From JAQBXX01 sp963925015 (GTDB taxonomy: Bacteria > Pseudomonadota > Gammaproteobacteria > SURF-13), in contig CAWUTX010000015.1 in NCBI GenBank assembly GCA_963925015.1, forward strand, positions 1 through 50,734: a stretch of 50,734 bases of DNA, written 5' to 3'. A model generated the notes under the pieces. That model was not told the origin of the DNA, searched no databases, and saw only the letters and a program-made list of their open reading frames with translations. Each line of letters begins with the position of its first letter. The stretch's first letter is position 1. Made by a program: the position numbers and the translations under genes. This document shows, piece by piece, positions 25,364 to 33,470 of this stretch.

Positions 25364-26038
25364 CTAACGACCATGTGAGTGCGCAACAAGTTCCGGTGTA
25401 ATTCTTTCATCGTCAAGCAGCGCGTATTCGTTGCCGGGGTTGCCTGCGAGATGCAGACGTCCTTCGGAGAACCAGCGTATGGCTTGTGGATAGATGCGGT
25501 GCTCCGCTTCGAGTACGCGTGCGCCGAGCGAGGCGGCGGTGTCTACTGGCAGCACTGGCACGCGCGCCTCAAGCACTACCGGCCCGCCGTCGAGGGCGTG
25601 CGTGACGAAATGCACACTGGCGCCATGCCCATCCACACCGGCCTCCAGCGCGCGCCGGTGGGTGTCGAGGCCGGTGAAGGCGGGCAGCAGTGATGGATGA
25701 ATGTTGAGCATGCGTCCGTGGTAATGACTGACGAAGCTCGGGCTCAGGATGCGCATGAACCCGGCCAGCACCAGCAGTTCCGGTGTGTGACGGTCGATGA
25801 GGGCCTGCAGTGCGTCATCAAAGCTCTGCCGGTCGGGAAAAGTGGTGTGATCGAGTATCTCTGGAGGGATGCCAGCGTCGCGCGCCAGCGTGAGCCCCGG
25901 CGCATCGGGACGGTTGCTGATGACGGCGCGGATATCAATCGGCAGCGCCTGCCCGGCCACGGCGCTCAGAATGGCGTGCAGATTGCTGCCGCGCCCGGAG
26001 ATGAGAATGACCGTAGGCAGCCTGCGCGGCGCGCTCAC
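25364..26038 (-). CDS. purN: Phosphoribosylglycinamide formyltransferase
   Basis: This 224-residue enzyme formylates GAR with 10-formyl-THF, the third step of purine synthesis. Visible are the phosphate loop SGRGSN (14-19) and the catalytic set Asn112, His114 and Asp150 in MLNIHPSLLPAF and VTHALDGGP, matching E. coli N106, H108 and D144. Its start overlaps the purM end by 4 bp, so purM-purN is an operon with the DUF3108 gene downstream. Confidence 0.98.
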   Translation of the reverse strand: MSAPRRLPTVILISGRGSNLHAILSAVAGQALPIDIRAVISNRPDAPGLTLARDAGIPPEILDHTTFPDRQSFDDALQALIDRHTPELLVLAGFMRILSPSFVSHYHGRMLNIHPSLLPAFTGLDTHRRALEAGVDGHGASVHFVTHALDGGPVVLEARVPVLPVDTAASLGARVLEAEHRIYPQAIRWFSEGRLHLAGNPGNEYALLDDERITPELVAHSHGR

Positions 26039-27111
26039 TTGCCACCGGGCCGGATGACGACATGCGGGGCGGTGTCAGTCGCGCAGGCCTCAATGTGGCC
26101 GATGTGCCACGCGGTCTCGCCGTGCTGCCGCAACAGAGCCAGGCTGCGCGCCACATCTTCAGGCGCGACACACACGATCATGCCGCTGCCGCAATTGAAA
26201 GTGCGGTACATTTCTTCATCCGGGAGCGCGCCGTGCTGTTGCAGCCAATCAAAGATCGCCGGGCGCGGCCAGGCCGTGCTGTCGACAAGCGCGCGCGTGC
26301 CGCTTGGCATCACGCGCGGCAGATTTTCCAGCAGCCCGCCGCCGGTGATGTGCGCGAGCGCGTGCACCGGCACCTGTTCGATCAGCGCGAGCAGCGGTTT
26401 GACATAGATGCGCGTGGGCGCAAGCAGCGTGGTGCCCAGCGTGCCGCCGTCAAACGCCTGGTTGAGATCGGCCTGTGCGACCTCGATGATTTTGCGGATC
26501 AGTGAATAGCCGTTCGAGTGCGGGCCGCTGGAGGCGATGCCGATCAGCGCATCACCTGCGGCTACGCGGCTGCCGTCGATGATGCGCGATTTTTCCACCA
26601 CGCCGACGCAAAATCCGGCGAGATCGTAATCGCCGGCTGAATAGAGGCCGGGCATCTCCGCAGTCTCGCCGCCCACCAGCGCGCAACCGGCCAGCTCGCA
26701 GCCGTGGCCGATGCCTTCAATGACTTTTGCCGCTGTTTCCACATCGAGCCGGCCGGTGGCATAGTAGTCGAGGAAAAACAGCGGCTCCGCGCCTTGCACC
26801 ACGATGTCATTCACGCACATCGCCACGAGGTCGATGCCGATGGTGTTGTGGATGCCGGTTTCGATGGCGAGTTTCAGTTTGGTGCCCACGCCGTCGGTGC
26901 CGGACACCAGCACCGGCTCGCGGTAGCGGCCCACGGGCAGCTCGAACAGCGCGCCGAAGCCGCCCAGCCCGGCGAGTACGCCCGGACGCTGTGTGCGCCG
27001 TGCGATGGGTTTTATTTTCTCCACCAGTCGGCTGCCGGCGTCGATGTCCACACCCGCCGCGCGATAGCTGAGAGGTGAGCTTGATGTAGTTGGGGGGTTC
27101 TTGGATTTCAC
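26035..27111 (-). CDS. purM: Phosphoribosylformylglycinamidine cyclo-ligase (AIR synthetase)
   Basis: This 358-residue enzyme closes the imidazole ring to give AIR in purine synthesis. It has YRAAGVDIDAGSRLVEKIKP, GTDGVGTKLKLAIETGIHNT and DIVVQGAEPLFFLDYYATGR, all strong PurM motifs. The N-terminus carries about ten extra serine- and threonine-rich residues; a start further in is possible, but no better codon is obvious. First gene of the minus-strand pur operon; its upstream region contains repeat copy B. Confidence 0.97.
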   Translation of the reverse strand: MKSKNPPTTSSSPLSYRAAGVDIDAGSRLVEKIKPIARRTQRPGVLAGLGGFGALFELPVGRYREPVLVSGTDGVGTKLKLAIETGIHNTIGIDLVAMCVNDIVVQGAEPLFFLDYYATGRLDVETAAKVIEGIGHGCELAGCALVGGETAEMPGLYSAGDYDLAGFCVGVVEKSRIIDGSRVAAGDALIGIASSGPHSNGYSLIRKIIEVAQADLNQAFDGGTLGTTLLAPTRIYVKPLLALIEQVPVHALAHITGGGLLENLPRVMPSGTRALVDSTAWPRPAIFDWLQQHGALPDEEMYRTFNCGSGMIVCVAPEDVARSLALLRQHGETAWHIGHIEACATDTAPHVVIRPGGK

Positions 27112-27157
27112 GGGAGTCAGGGTCGGTGAGCGAGGGTACGGGCGTGGGCTTTGGCTG

Positions 27158-27332
27158 TACTCATATGCCAGTAATTAAGACTGCACCCTCCTACACGTCC
27201 CCGCCCCCTGTTTAGGGGGCGGGACAGAGCTTGCCCCCGGCTCGAACGGGGGGTGGGGGTAGAGTAAACAGGATTTTTGCTCAGGAGTCGCATCATTAAT
27301 GTTGTAGGCTTAATTTTCCGACTCCTGAGCAA
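27158..27332 (+). repeat. Intergenic two-hairpin repeat, copy B
   Basis: This 175-bp copy lies between the divergent purM and phosphatidyltransferase genes. It starts TACTCATATG, has a GC-rich hairpin at 27197-27225, a GGGTGGGGGTAGAGTAAACAG block, then GCTCAGGAGT (27279-27288) and ACTCCTGAGC (27321-27330). It is about 24 bp longer than copies A and C because of a GC-rich palindromic insert next to the first hairpin. Any promoter of these two genes must lie in or beside it. Confidence 0.85.
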
Positions 27333-27390
27333 ATATAAAATACCGTGAAGGCTCGCGTTACGGCGCCAGACTGCTAGAATACTCAAACCT

Positions 27391-27957
27391 ATGATGCGTA
27401 ATCAAGATATTCCCAATCTGATCAGTCTGTTGCGCATGCTGTTGGTGGTGCCGTTGGCGGTCATGCTGTTGCAGCAGCGCTATGCGGAGGCGTTGCTGAT
27501 ATTCATCCTGGCCGGTATCAGCGATGCACTGGACGGTTTTCTCGCCAAGCGCTATGGCTGGAAGAGCCGCTTGGGCTCGATTCTGGATCCGGTGGCGGAC
27601 AAATTATTACTGATGACCTCTTTTCTCGTCCTCGCCTGGCTTGGATTGTTGCCGCTGTGGCTGGCGGCCGTCGTGGTCGGACGCGACCTCATCATCGTAC
27701 TCGGCGCTGTTGCGTACCATTATACCATCCGGCGCTTTGATCTGCTGCCGAGCCGCACCAGCAAGGTCAATACCGTGATGCAGATTACGCTGGTGCTCGC
27801 CGTCATGCTGCACCAGAGCCTGTTGCCGCCGGTGGGGGAGGTGGTGGATGTCCTCATTTACACGGTACTCGTCACCACGCTCGCCAGCGGCGTGAACTAC
27901 ATCTGGACCTGGGGCACGCGCGCTCTGCAATCGACTGCGGATAAAACGGGTGACTGA
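27391..27957 (+). CDS. CDP-alcohol phosphatidyltransferase (PgsA-like)
   Basis: This 188-residue membrane protein has the CDP-alcohol phosphotransferase signature D-x2-D-G-x2-A-K-x8-G-x3-D-x3-D in SDALDGFLAKRYGWKSRLGS and ILDPVADK; lysine replaces the usual arginine after the alanine. Several membrane helices follow. The likely product is phosphatidylglycerophosphate, though other alcohol acceptors cannot be excluded. It begins MMRNQDIPNLISLLRMLLVV and overlaps the next gene by 8 bp. This gene, a PerM-type permease and hda often occur together in gammaproteobacteria. Confidence 0.88.
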   Translation: MMRNQDIPNLISLLRMLLVVPLAVMLLQQRYAEALLIFILAGISDALDGFLAKRYGWKSRLGSILDPVADKLLLMTSFLVLAWLGLLPLWLAAVVVGRDLIIVLGAVAYHYTIRRFDLLPSRTSKVNTVMQITLVLAVMLHQSLLPPVGEVVDVLIYTVLVTTLASGVNYIWTWGTRALQSTADKTGD

Positions 27958-29023
27958 TTCGCAACGCTGGTTCACGCTGGCTGTGGTCGCGGGCGCGGGT
28001 GTTCTGCTGTATCTGCTCGCGCCGATCTTCACGCCGTTTCTGGTGGGTGCTTTGCTGGCGTACATGTTCGACCCGCTGGTGACGTGGCTGGCGGCACGGC
28101 GGCTTTCGCGCACGCTGGCCACGACCGTCGTGTTTTCATTGCTGATGCTGCTGATAATTATTCTGCTGGTTATCTTGGTGCCTCTCATCGAGCGCCAGAT
28201 TACTGTGTTGATCGGCAAGCTGCCGGTTTACGTCGCGTGGGTGAAGAGCTCGGCACTGCCGTGGCTGAATGCGCATCACCTGGGCTTGGAGGATGTCGGG
28301 CTGGATACGGGCAGCGTGTACCAGGCGCTCGCCGGGCAGTGGCAGAAGGCGGGCGGCATCGTGGCGAGCGCGCTGGGCTCGGTGTCGCAGTCAGGCATGG
28401 CGTTGCTCGGTTGGCTCATGAACCTGCTGCTGATTCCGCTGGTGACTTTCTACCTGCTGCGCGACTGGGATATCCTGCTGGAGCAGGTTCGCAACCTGCT
28501 GCCGCGCAGGCTGGAGCCCATTGTGGCGCGCCTGGCCACGGAGAGCGATGAGGTGCTGGGCGGATTTCTGCGCGGTCAATTGCTGGTGATGCTGGCGCTC
28601 GCGCTGATCTACTCCGTGGGCCTGTGGTCCATCGGGCTCGATCTCGCGCTGCTGATCGGGGTGATGGCGGGCGTACTCAGCTTTGTGCCTTATCTCGGCG
28701 TCATCACCGGGGTGATTGCGGCAGGCATCGCCGCAGCCGTGCAGTATCAGGATTGGGTGCATCTCGTCCCGGTGCTGATCGTGTTCGGCATCGGCCAGGT
28801 GGCGGAGGGATTTTTCCTCACCCCGCGCCTGATCGGCGCACGTATCGGCCTGCATCCGATTGCCGTCATCTTCGCCATACTCGCGGGCGGTCAGTTGTTC
28901 GGATTTACCGGCGTGCTGCTCGCCCTGCCCGCCGCCGCCGTGCTGGTAGTGTTGCTGCGTTACGCGCACGAGCGCTATGTAAACAGCTATCTGTATGACC
29001 GTACGCCGGATGATTGCTCATAA
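27950..29023 (+). CDS. AI-2E family / PerM-type permease
   Basis: This 357-residue polytopic protein belongs to the AI-2E transporter (PerM, UPF0118) family, with about eight membrane helices and family segments GALLAYMFDPLVTWLAARRL, PYLGVITGVIAAGIAA and FTGVLLALPAAAVLVVLLRY. Substrates range from autoinducer-2 to ions in different members; here it is unknown. GTG 27950 overlaps the previous gene. Its last codons and TAA stop lie within the left end of repeat copy C, so the repeat has shaped its C-terminus. Confidence 0.9.
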   Translation: MTDSQRWFTLAVVAGAGVLLYLLAPIFTPFLVGALLAYMFDPLVTWLAARRLSRTLATTVVFSLLMLLIIILLVILVPLIERQITVLIGKLPVYVAWVKSSALPWLNAHHLGLEDVGLDTGSVYQALAGQWQKAGGIVASALGSVSQSGMALLGWLMNLLLIPLVTFYLLRDWDILLEQVRNLLPRRLEPIVARLATESDEVLGGFLRGQLLVMLALALIYSVGLWSIGLDLALLIGVMAGVLSFVPYLGVITGVIAAGIAAAVQYQDWVHLVPVLIVFGIGQVAEGFFLTPRLIGARIGLHPIAVIFAILAGGQLFGFTGVLLALPAAAVLVVLLRYAHERYVNSYLYDRTPDDCS

Positions 29024-29164
29024 GTCAGTAAGTAATACTACATCTCGCGCTACGTCCCCGCCCCCTATCGAGGGGGCGGGACAGGGTGGGGGTAGAGTAA
29101 ACAGATTTTTACTCAGGAGTCATATCATGAACGTTGCAACCTTAATTTTATGACTCCTGAGTAA
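29014..29164 (+). repeat. Intergenic two-hairpin repeat, copy C
   Basis: This 151-bp copy starts TTGCTCATAAG inside the perM end and ends TGAGTAA at the first base of the hda ATG. It has a GC-rich hairpin at 29054-29082, then ACTCAGGAGT (29111-29120) and ACTCCTGAGT (29153-29162). It is the best-preserved copy and is used here to set the family orientation. Confidence 0.88.
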
Positions 29165-29877
29165 TGGCTGCGGCGACACAACTCCCTCTCAACCTCGGCC
29201 TGCGCGACGAAGCGAGCTTTGCCAATTATCTCGCCGGCCCGAACCGCGAGGCCGTGCACGCCGTAGAAGTGCTGGTGCGCGGCGAGCACCGGTTTCTTTA
29301 TCTGTGGGGCGCGGCGGGCAGCGGCAAAACCCATCTGCTGCACGCGGCGTGTCAGGCGGTTTCCGCCGCCGGGGAGCGCTGTGCCTATCTGCCGTTGAAC
29401 GAATTGCGCGCGCTGGGCACGGACGTGCTGGAAGGTCTGGAGCATCTCGCGCTGGTGTGCGTGGACGACGTGCAATCCATCGCCGCCCACCCCGAATGGG
29501 AAACGGAGCTGTTTCATTTGTATAACCGCTTGCGCGAAACCGGCGCCATCCTTCTGGCGGCGGGTGATGCGCCGCCGTCAGCGCTGGGTTTGAGTCTGCC
29601 CGATCTGAGCTCGCGCCTTTCCTGGGGCCTGGTGCTGCAATTGCAGGCATTGAGCGACGCAGAAAAAATCGCCGCGCTGCAGCTGCGCGCACACAATCGC
29701 GGCCTGGAGCTTCCTGCGGAAGTGGGCGGCTATCTGCTGCGCCACTGGCCGCGCGACATGCCGCGTTTGTTTGAACTGTTGCAGCGCATGGACATCCATT
29801 CGCTCACCCGCCAGCGCAAGCTCACGATACCCTTCGTGCGCGAACTGATTGCGCACGAAACGGCACAGGCGGAGTAG
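29164..29877 (+). CDS. hda: DnaA regulatory inactivator Hda
   Basis: A 237-residue AAA+ protein related to DnaA domain III. The N-terminal QLPLNL (6-11) is the beta-clamp-binding motif, and the P-loop is GAAGSGKTHLLHAAC. Hda with DNA-loaded clamp makes DnaA hydrolyse ATP, preventing re-initiation. The Walker B region reads LALVCVDDVQSI. The ATG is formed at the junction with repeat copy C (TGAGTAATG), and no Shine-Dalgarno sequence precedes it; the nearest AGGAG lies about 45 nt upstream in the 5' arm of the repeat's hairpin. Confidence 0.95.
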   Translation: MAAATQLPLNLGLRDEASFANYLAGPNREAVHAVEVLVRGEHRFLYLWGAAGSGKTHLLHAACQAVSAAGERCAYLPLNELRALGTDVLEGLEHLALVCVDDVQSIAAHPEWETELFHLYNRLRETGAILLAAGDAPPSALGLSLPDLSSRLSWGLVLQLQALSDAEKIAALQLRAHNRGLELPAEVGGYLLRHWPRDMPRLFELLQRMDIHSLTRQRKLTIPFVRELIAHETAQAE

Positions 29878-29927
29878 AGCGTGGCGTCGTGGCTGGAACG
29901 GCCGCAAGTCAAAAGGGCGCCCAAGTA

Positions 29928-29956
29928 TTGTTGTCGCCTCGCTTAGCGCCTATGCT
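29928..29956 (+). promoter_or_regulatory. Candidate promoter of tRNA-Ser(CGA)
   Basis: TTGTTG (29928-29933) and TATGCT (29951-29956) are spaced by 17 bp, placing transcription start near 29963, about 9 nt before the tRNA. The fit to the sigma-70 consensus is good but not perfect. Confidence 0.6.
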
Positions 29957-29971
29957 ATGCAACCTTCACCG

Positions 29972-30064
29972 GGAGAGGTACCGAAGCGGTCATAACGGCG
30001 CCGACTCGAAATCGGATGGGCGGTTCATCCCGCCACGTGGGTTCGAATCCCACCCTCTCCGCCA
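29972..30064 (+). tRNA. tRNA-Ser (anticodon CGA)
   Basis: A 93-nt type II tRNA with a long variable arm. The acceptor stem GGAGAGG pairs with CCTCTCC, the anticodon loop CTCGAAA gives CGA (reads UCG), the T-arm contains GGTTCGAATCC, and CCA is encoded. Flanked by a candidate promoter and by a weak terminator at 30113. Confidence 0.96.
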
Positions 30065-30112
30065 TGTTATGTTTGCGAGGCTCCGGACTCCAAACAAAAG
30101 ATGTTTATCTGC

Positions 30113-30148
30113 AAAAGAGTTGAGTTCAAAACCCGGCTCTTTTTCTTT
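30113..30148 (+). terminator. Probable intrinsic terminator after tRNA-Ser(CGA)
   Basis: AAAAGAGTTG (30113-30122) can pair with CGGCTCTTTT (30134-30143), a 10-bp stem with two G-U pairs and an 11-nt loop, followed by T-rich sequence to 30148. It would end the tRNA transcript before the small ORF at 30183. Confidence 0.55.
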
Positions 30149-30182
30149 CATAATCAGGCCTACCTGCTAAAGAGGTGACAAA

Positions 30183-30335
30183 TTGGCACAACCTAACTTT
30201 CAGTATCTGAAGCGCCAGAAAGATTTGGCAAAAAAGAAAAAGCAGGATGAAAAAAGACAGCGCAAGCTGGAGAAAGGCAAGACGCCGTCTGAGGACAATC
30301 CGGATCAACCCCCGGTGGACGAGGCCACGCCTTAA
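30183..30335 (+). CDS. Lysine-rich 50-residue conserved hypothetical protein
   Basis: A short ORF from TTG 30183 encodes 50 residues: MAQPNFQYLKRQKDLAKKKK, then a charged helix, ending in an acidic and proline-rich tail. The upstream GAGGTGA supports the TTG start. Small proteins of the form M-x-K/Q-P-N-F-Q-x4-R-Q-K-x-L-x-K-K-K recur in many proteobacteria as hypothetical proteins (from memory, unverified). It has no signal or membrane helix. The basic N-terminal half suggests nucleic acid or ribosome binding (inference). It precedes an S4-domain RNA-binding gene by 14 bp and may be co-transcribed with it. Confidence 0.72.
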   Translation: MAQPNFQYLKRQKDLAKKKKQDEKRQRKLEKGKTPSEDNPDQPPVDEATP

Positions 30336-30349
30336 GAGTAAAGGCTTGC

Positions 30350-30583
30350 ATGCAACAACTCGAATTTAGATTGGCCGGCGAATTTGTCGAGCTGAATCAA
30401 CTGCTGAAATTGACGGGCGTCTGCGACAGCGGGGGCGCGGGCAAGATGCTGGTTGCGGGAGGCGGTGTGTCGGTGGATGGCAAGGCGGAGTTGCGTAAAA
30501 CCTGCAAAATCCGCGCGGGCCAGGTGGTCAGTGTGGGGGATGTGCGCATCAGCGTGATGGCGGCTGAACCCCCGCCGCGCTGA
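30350..30583 (+). CDS. ybcJ: S4-domain RNA-binding protein, YbcJ-like
   Basis: This 77-residue protein is a single S4 RNA-binding fold: EFVELNQLLKLTGVCDSGGA and LVAGGGVSVDGKAELRKTCK match the YbcJ family. Its precise role is not established; E. coli YbcJ is a free-standing S4 domain protein. It follows the lysine-rich small ORF and is convergent with yaeQ, which ends 15 bp away on the other strand. Confidence 0.88.
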   Translation: MQQLEFRLAGEFVELNQLLKLTGVCDSGGAGKMLVAGGGVSVDGKAELRKTCKIRAGQVVSVGDVRISVMAAEPPPR

Positions 30584-30598
30584 CAAGGAACCTCTGAG

Positions 30599-31156
30599 TC
30601 AGCGAAAAGGAGCCGAAGGGGTTTTTACCGTCGTCAGTTCGACCTCCACGGTGGTGTCCTTGTCGGCGACCCAAATCTGACCCTCCTGAATCCTGCATTG
30701 CAACGGCATGTTGCGCTGTGCCAGCTTGGCCAAGGCTTGGCTGGTGTCCGCCGGCAGGTTCATGACGGTCAGGTTTTTGAGCCGTTCCAGAGTGCTGCTG
30801 TTTTGCGCCCACCAGATGTCGGCGCTGCGGCCGCCATAGGTGTAGATGAAGACTTGTCTGGCACGGCCGCAGGCCTTGCGGATACGCTTTTCGTCGGGCT
30901 GGCCGACGTCTATCCAGGTTTCGATGTTGCCGGTTAAATCCTTTTGCCAGAGGTCGGGCTCGTCGTCGGCACTCAGCCCTTTGCCAAAGACCAGTGCTTC
31001 ATGGGCATGCAGGGCAAAGGCCAATAATCGCACCATCATGCGCTCGTCGGTTTCCGATGCGTGGCGGGCGAGGGTGAGGGGATGGTCGTGGTAATAGTGA
31101 CGATCCATGTCGGCGATTTGCAGCTCGGCTTTGAAGATAGTTGCTTTAAGGACCAT
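30599..31156 (-). CDS. yaeQ: YaeQ family protein
   Basis: The 185-residue protein matches YaeQ (E. coli 181): MVLKATIFKAELQIADMDRH, HPLTLARHASETDERMMVRL and AFALHAHEALVFGKGLSADD. The fold resembles the PD-(D/E)XK nuclease superfamily; the biological role is unclear (reported to compensate for loss of RfaH in enterobacteria). Monocistronic, convergent with the S4-domain gene. The 262 bp upstream (31157-31418) hold no recognisable gene. Confidence 0.93.
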   Translation of the reverse strand: MVLKATIFKAELQIADMDRHYYHDHPLTLARHASETDERMMVRLLAFALHAHEALVFGKGLSADDEPDLWQKDLTGNIETWIDVGQPDEKRIRKACGRARQVFIYTYGGRSADIWWAQNSSTLERLKNLTVMNLPADTSQALAKLAQRNMPLQCRIQEGQIWVADKDTTVEVELTTVKTPSAPFR

Positions 31157-31418
31157 CGTGAATGCACTCGGGAGAGTATTAAGTCAGCGATGCAGTCTAC
31201 ACTCTCATGCCTGACCTCGTCCCGTGCTGGGGGGCGCTAGTCTCAGGAGGCCCTAAAATTGTTGTGGTTTTTTGCCCGGCGGGGGCGTAGAGTACGCACG
31301 TTGCAGTGCACTCCTGTAGTCGGTTCGGTAGTTACTCCAGTTTCTCCGGAAGCCCTCCCGCCACCTTACCTCAGGATCGAACTGCAAAAGATCGCAATTC
31401 AACTAGTGAGGTATTTAC
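31157..31418. promoter_or_regulatory. Divergent region, probable long 5' leader of the cold-shock gene
   Basis: This 262-bp gap separates yaeQ from the csp gene. I see no ORF or RNA gene in it and no clear -35/-10 pair. Cold-shock genes often have long structured leaders, so part is probably the csp 5' UTR; that is inference from gene type. A CTCAGGAG at 31242 resembles the repeat family half-site, but its partner spacing does not fit. Confidence 0.35.
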
Positions 31419-31622
31419 GTGATTACAGGAACAGTAAAGTGGTTTAACGACGCCAAGGGTTTTGGTTTCATCACCCCCGACGACGGCAGCAAGGATGTAT
31501 TCGTGCATCACTCTGCGATTCAGGGCGGTGGATTCAAGAGCTTGGCCGAAGGTCAGAAGGTGAAGTTTGACGTAGAGCAGGGCCCGAAGGGTCCGTCGGC
31601 GGCAAACGTTCAGCCCGCCTAA
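31419..31622 (+). CDS. CspA-family cold-shock protein
   Basis: The 67-residue protein has the cold-shock fold with RNP1 KGFGFITP and RNP2 VFVHHSAI. It binds single-stranded RNA/DNA as an RNA chaperone or antiterminator. GTG 31419 gives MITGTVKWFNDAKGFGFITP, with GAGG upstream. A strong terminator follows. Whether it is cold-induced or constitutive cannot be read from the sequence. Confidence 0.95.
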   Translation: MITGTVKWFNDAKGFGFITPDDGSKDVFVHHSAIQGGGFKSLAEGQKVKFDVEQGPKGPSAANVQPA

Positions 31623-31654
31623 GATTCAAGCACTGCGCAAGCAGGTTTGTGATG

Positions 31655-31686
31655 AAGGCCCCGCCATCCGGTGGGGCCTTTTTTTT
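31655..31686 (+). terminator. Intrinsic terminator of the cold-shock gene
   Basis: AAGGCCCCGCC (31655-31665) pairs with GGTGGGGCCTT (31670-31680), an 11-bp stem with one G-U pair and a 4-nt loop, followed by a run of Ts to 31686. It lies 33 nt after the csp stop. Confidence 0.93.
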
Positions 31687-31812
31687 CATGGTGTTACACT
31701 TGTTTTCTCAAGTTCTTTAGAATCACTCGACCCCGCTCCTCATCGGATAATCAAAGCAGGGTCAATGCTTTAAAATGACTCTTTTAGCCGCTCTTTTTTC
31801 TGGAACAGTAGC

Positions 31813-33444
31813 ATGATTTCTACCGCCAACATCACCATGCAGTTTGGGGCCAAGCCGCTGTTCGAGAATATCTCGGTCAAATTCGGCGACGGCAATCGCT
31901 ATGGCCTGATCGGCGCCAACGGTTGCGGCAAGTCGACGCTGATGAAAATTCTCGGCGGCGATCTGGAGCCGACGTCGGGCAACGTCTCGGTCGATGCCAG
32001 GGAGCGCCTCGGCAAGCTGCGGCAGGATCAGTTCGCCTTCGAGGACTACACGGTGCTGGATACCGTGATCATGGGCCACGCCGGACTGTGGCGCGTGAAA
32101 CAGGAGCGCGACCGCATCTATTCGCTGCTGGAAATGAGCGCGGAAGACGGCATGAAGGTGGCCGAGCTGGAGCACGAGTTCGCCGAGCTGGACGGTTATA
32201 CCGCCGAGGCGCGCGCCGGTGAATTGCTGATGGGCGTGGGCATTCCGGTGGAGCAGCATGGTGGCCTGATGAGCGCGGTGGCGCCGGGCTGGAAGCTGCG
32301 CGTGCTGCTGGCGCAGGCCTTGTTCGCCGATCCGGAGATACTGCTGCTGGACGAGCCCACCAACAACCTCGACATCAACACTATCCGCTGGCTGGAAGAC
32401 GTGCTCAACGAGCGCGACAGTACCATCATCATCATTTCACATGACCGTCACTTTCTGAATCGCGTCTGCACCCACATGGCGGACCTCGACTTCGGCGAGT
32501 TGCGCGTCTATCCGGGCAACTACGATGAGTACATGACGGCCTCCTCGCTGGTGCGCGAACAACTGTTGTCCGACAACGCCAAGAAAAAGAACCAGATCGC
32601 CGAGCTACAGACCTTCGTCAGCCGCTTCTCCGCCAATGCCTCCAAGGCCAAGCAGGCCACCTCACGCGCGAAGCAGATCGAGAAGATCAAGCTGGACGAC
32701 GTCAAACCGTCGAGCCGGGTGAGCCCTTTTCTCCGCTTCGAACAGGAGAAAAAACTCTATCGGCTGGCGCTGGAAGCGAAGCGCCTCTACAAGGGCTTTG
32801 GTGATGTGCCGCTGCTGCGTAATTTGAATCTTATGGTCGAGGCCGGCGAGCACATCGCCGTGATTGGGCCCAACGGTATCGGCAAGACCACGCTGCTGCG
32901 CACCCTAGTCGGTGAGTTGACGCCGGACAGCGGCACGGTCAAATGGTCGGAAAATATCAACGTCGGTTATTTTGCGCAGGATCACGCCGCTGATTTTGCC
33001 ACCGACATGAATCTGTTTGACTGGATGAGCCAGTGGAAGAAAGAGCGCGACGATGAGCAGATGATACGCGGCATCCTGGGGCGGCTGTTGTTTTCGCAGG
33101 ATGACATCGCCAAGTCGGTCAAGATCATCTCCGGTGGCGAGCAGGGGCGCATGCTGTTTGGCAAACTGATGCTGCAACAACCCAACGTCCTGATTATGGA
33201 CGAACCCACCAATCACCTGGACATGGAGTCCATCGAGGCGCTCAATACGGCGCTGGAAAAGTATCCCGGCACCCTGATTTTCGTCAGCCACGACCGTGAA
33301 TTCGTCTCGTCGCTGGCCACGCGCATCATCGAGCTGACACCGCAGGGCATCGTCAACTTCAAAGGCAGCTACGACGATTACCTGCACAGCCAGGGCGTGG
33401 AGCTGGAAGCAGGAAAGACCGGAATGGCGGCGCGCGCGAGTTAG
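31813..33444 (+). CDS. ybiT: ABC-F translation factor YbiT
   Basis: This 543-residue protein has two ATP-binding cassettes and no membrane helices, and matches E. coli YbiT almost throughout (ISTANITMQFGAKPLFENIS; SRFSANASKAKQATSRAKQI in the linker). Walker A motifs are GANGCGKST and GPNGIGKTT. The first signature is degenerate (APGWKLRV), as in E. coli YbiT; the second is SGGEQGR. ABC-F proteins bind the ribosomal E site and relieve stalled elongation. Monocistronic, with an EamA transporter 73 bp downstream. Confidence 0.96.
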   Translation: MISTANITMQFGAKPLFENISVKFGDGNRYGLIGANGCGKSTLMKILGGDLEPTSGNVSVDARERLGKLRQDQFAFEDYTVLDTVIMGHAGLWRVKQERDRIYSLLEMSAEDGMKVAELEHEFAELDGYTAEARAGELLMGVGIPVEQHGGLMSAVAPGWKLRVLLAQALFADPEILLLDEPTNNLDINTIRWLEDVLNERDSTIIIISHDRHFLNRVCTHMADLDFGELRVYPGNYDEYMTASSLVREQLLSDNAKKKNQIAELQTFVSRFSANASKAKQATSRAKQIEKIKLDDVKPSSRVSPFLRFEQEKKLYRLALEAKRLYKGFGDVPLLRNLNLMVEAGEHIAVIGPNGIGKTTLLRTLVGELTPDSGTVKWSENINVGYFAQDHAADFATDMNLFDWMSQWKKERDDEQMIRGILGRLLFSQDDIAKSVKIISGGEQGRMLFGKLMLQQPNVLIMDEPTNHLDMESIEALNTALEKYPGTLIFVSHDREFVSSLATRIIELTPQGIVNFKGSYDDYLHSQGVELEAGKTGMAARAS

Positions 33445-33470
33445 TGATTTTTACATGGTTTGATGATATT

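Noticed and set aside
25379..25693. Plus-strand ORFs over purN and purM
   Set aside because: They are shadows of the minus-strand purine genes, whose catalytic residues are intact.
31238..31320. CTCAGGAG and CTCCTG in the csp leader as a fifth copy of the four-copy repeat
   Set aside because: The spacing is 67 rather than 40 bp and the GC-rich hairpin and GGGTGGGGGTAGA block are absent.
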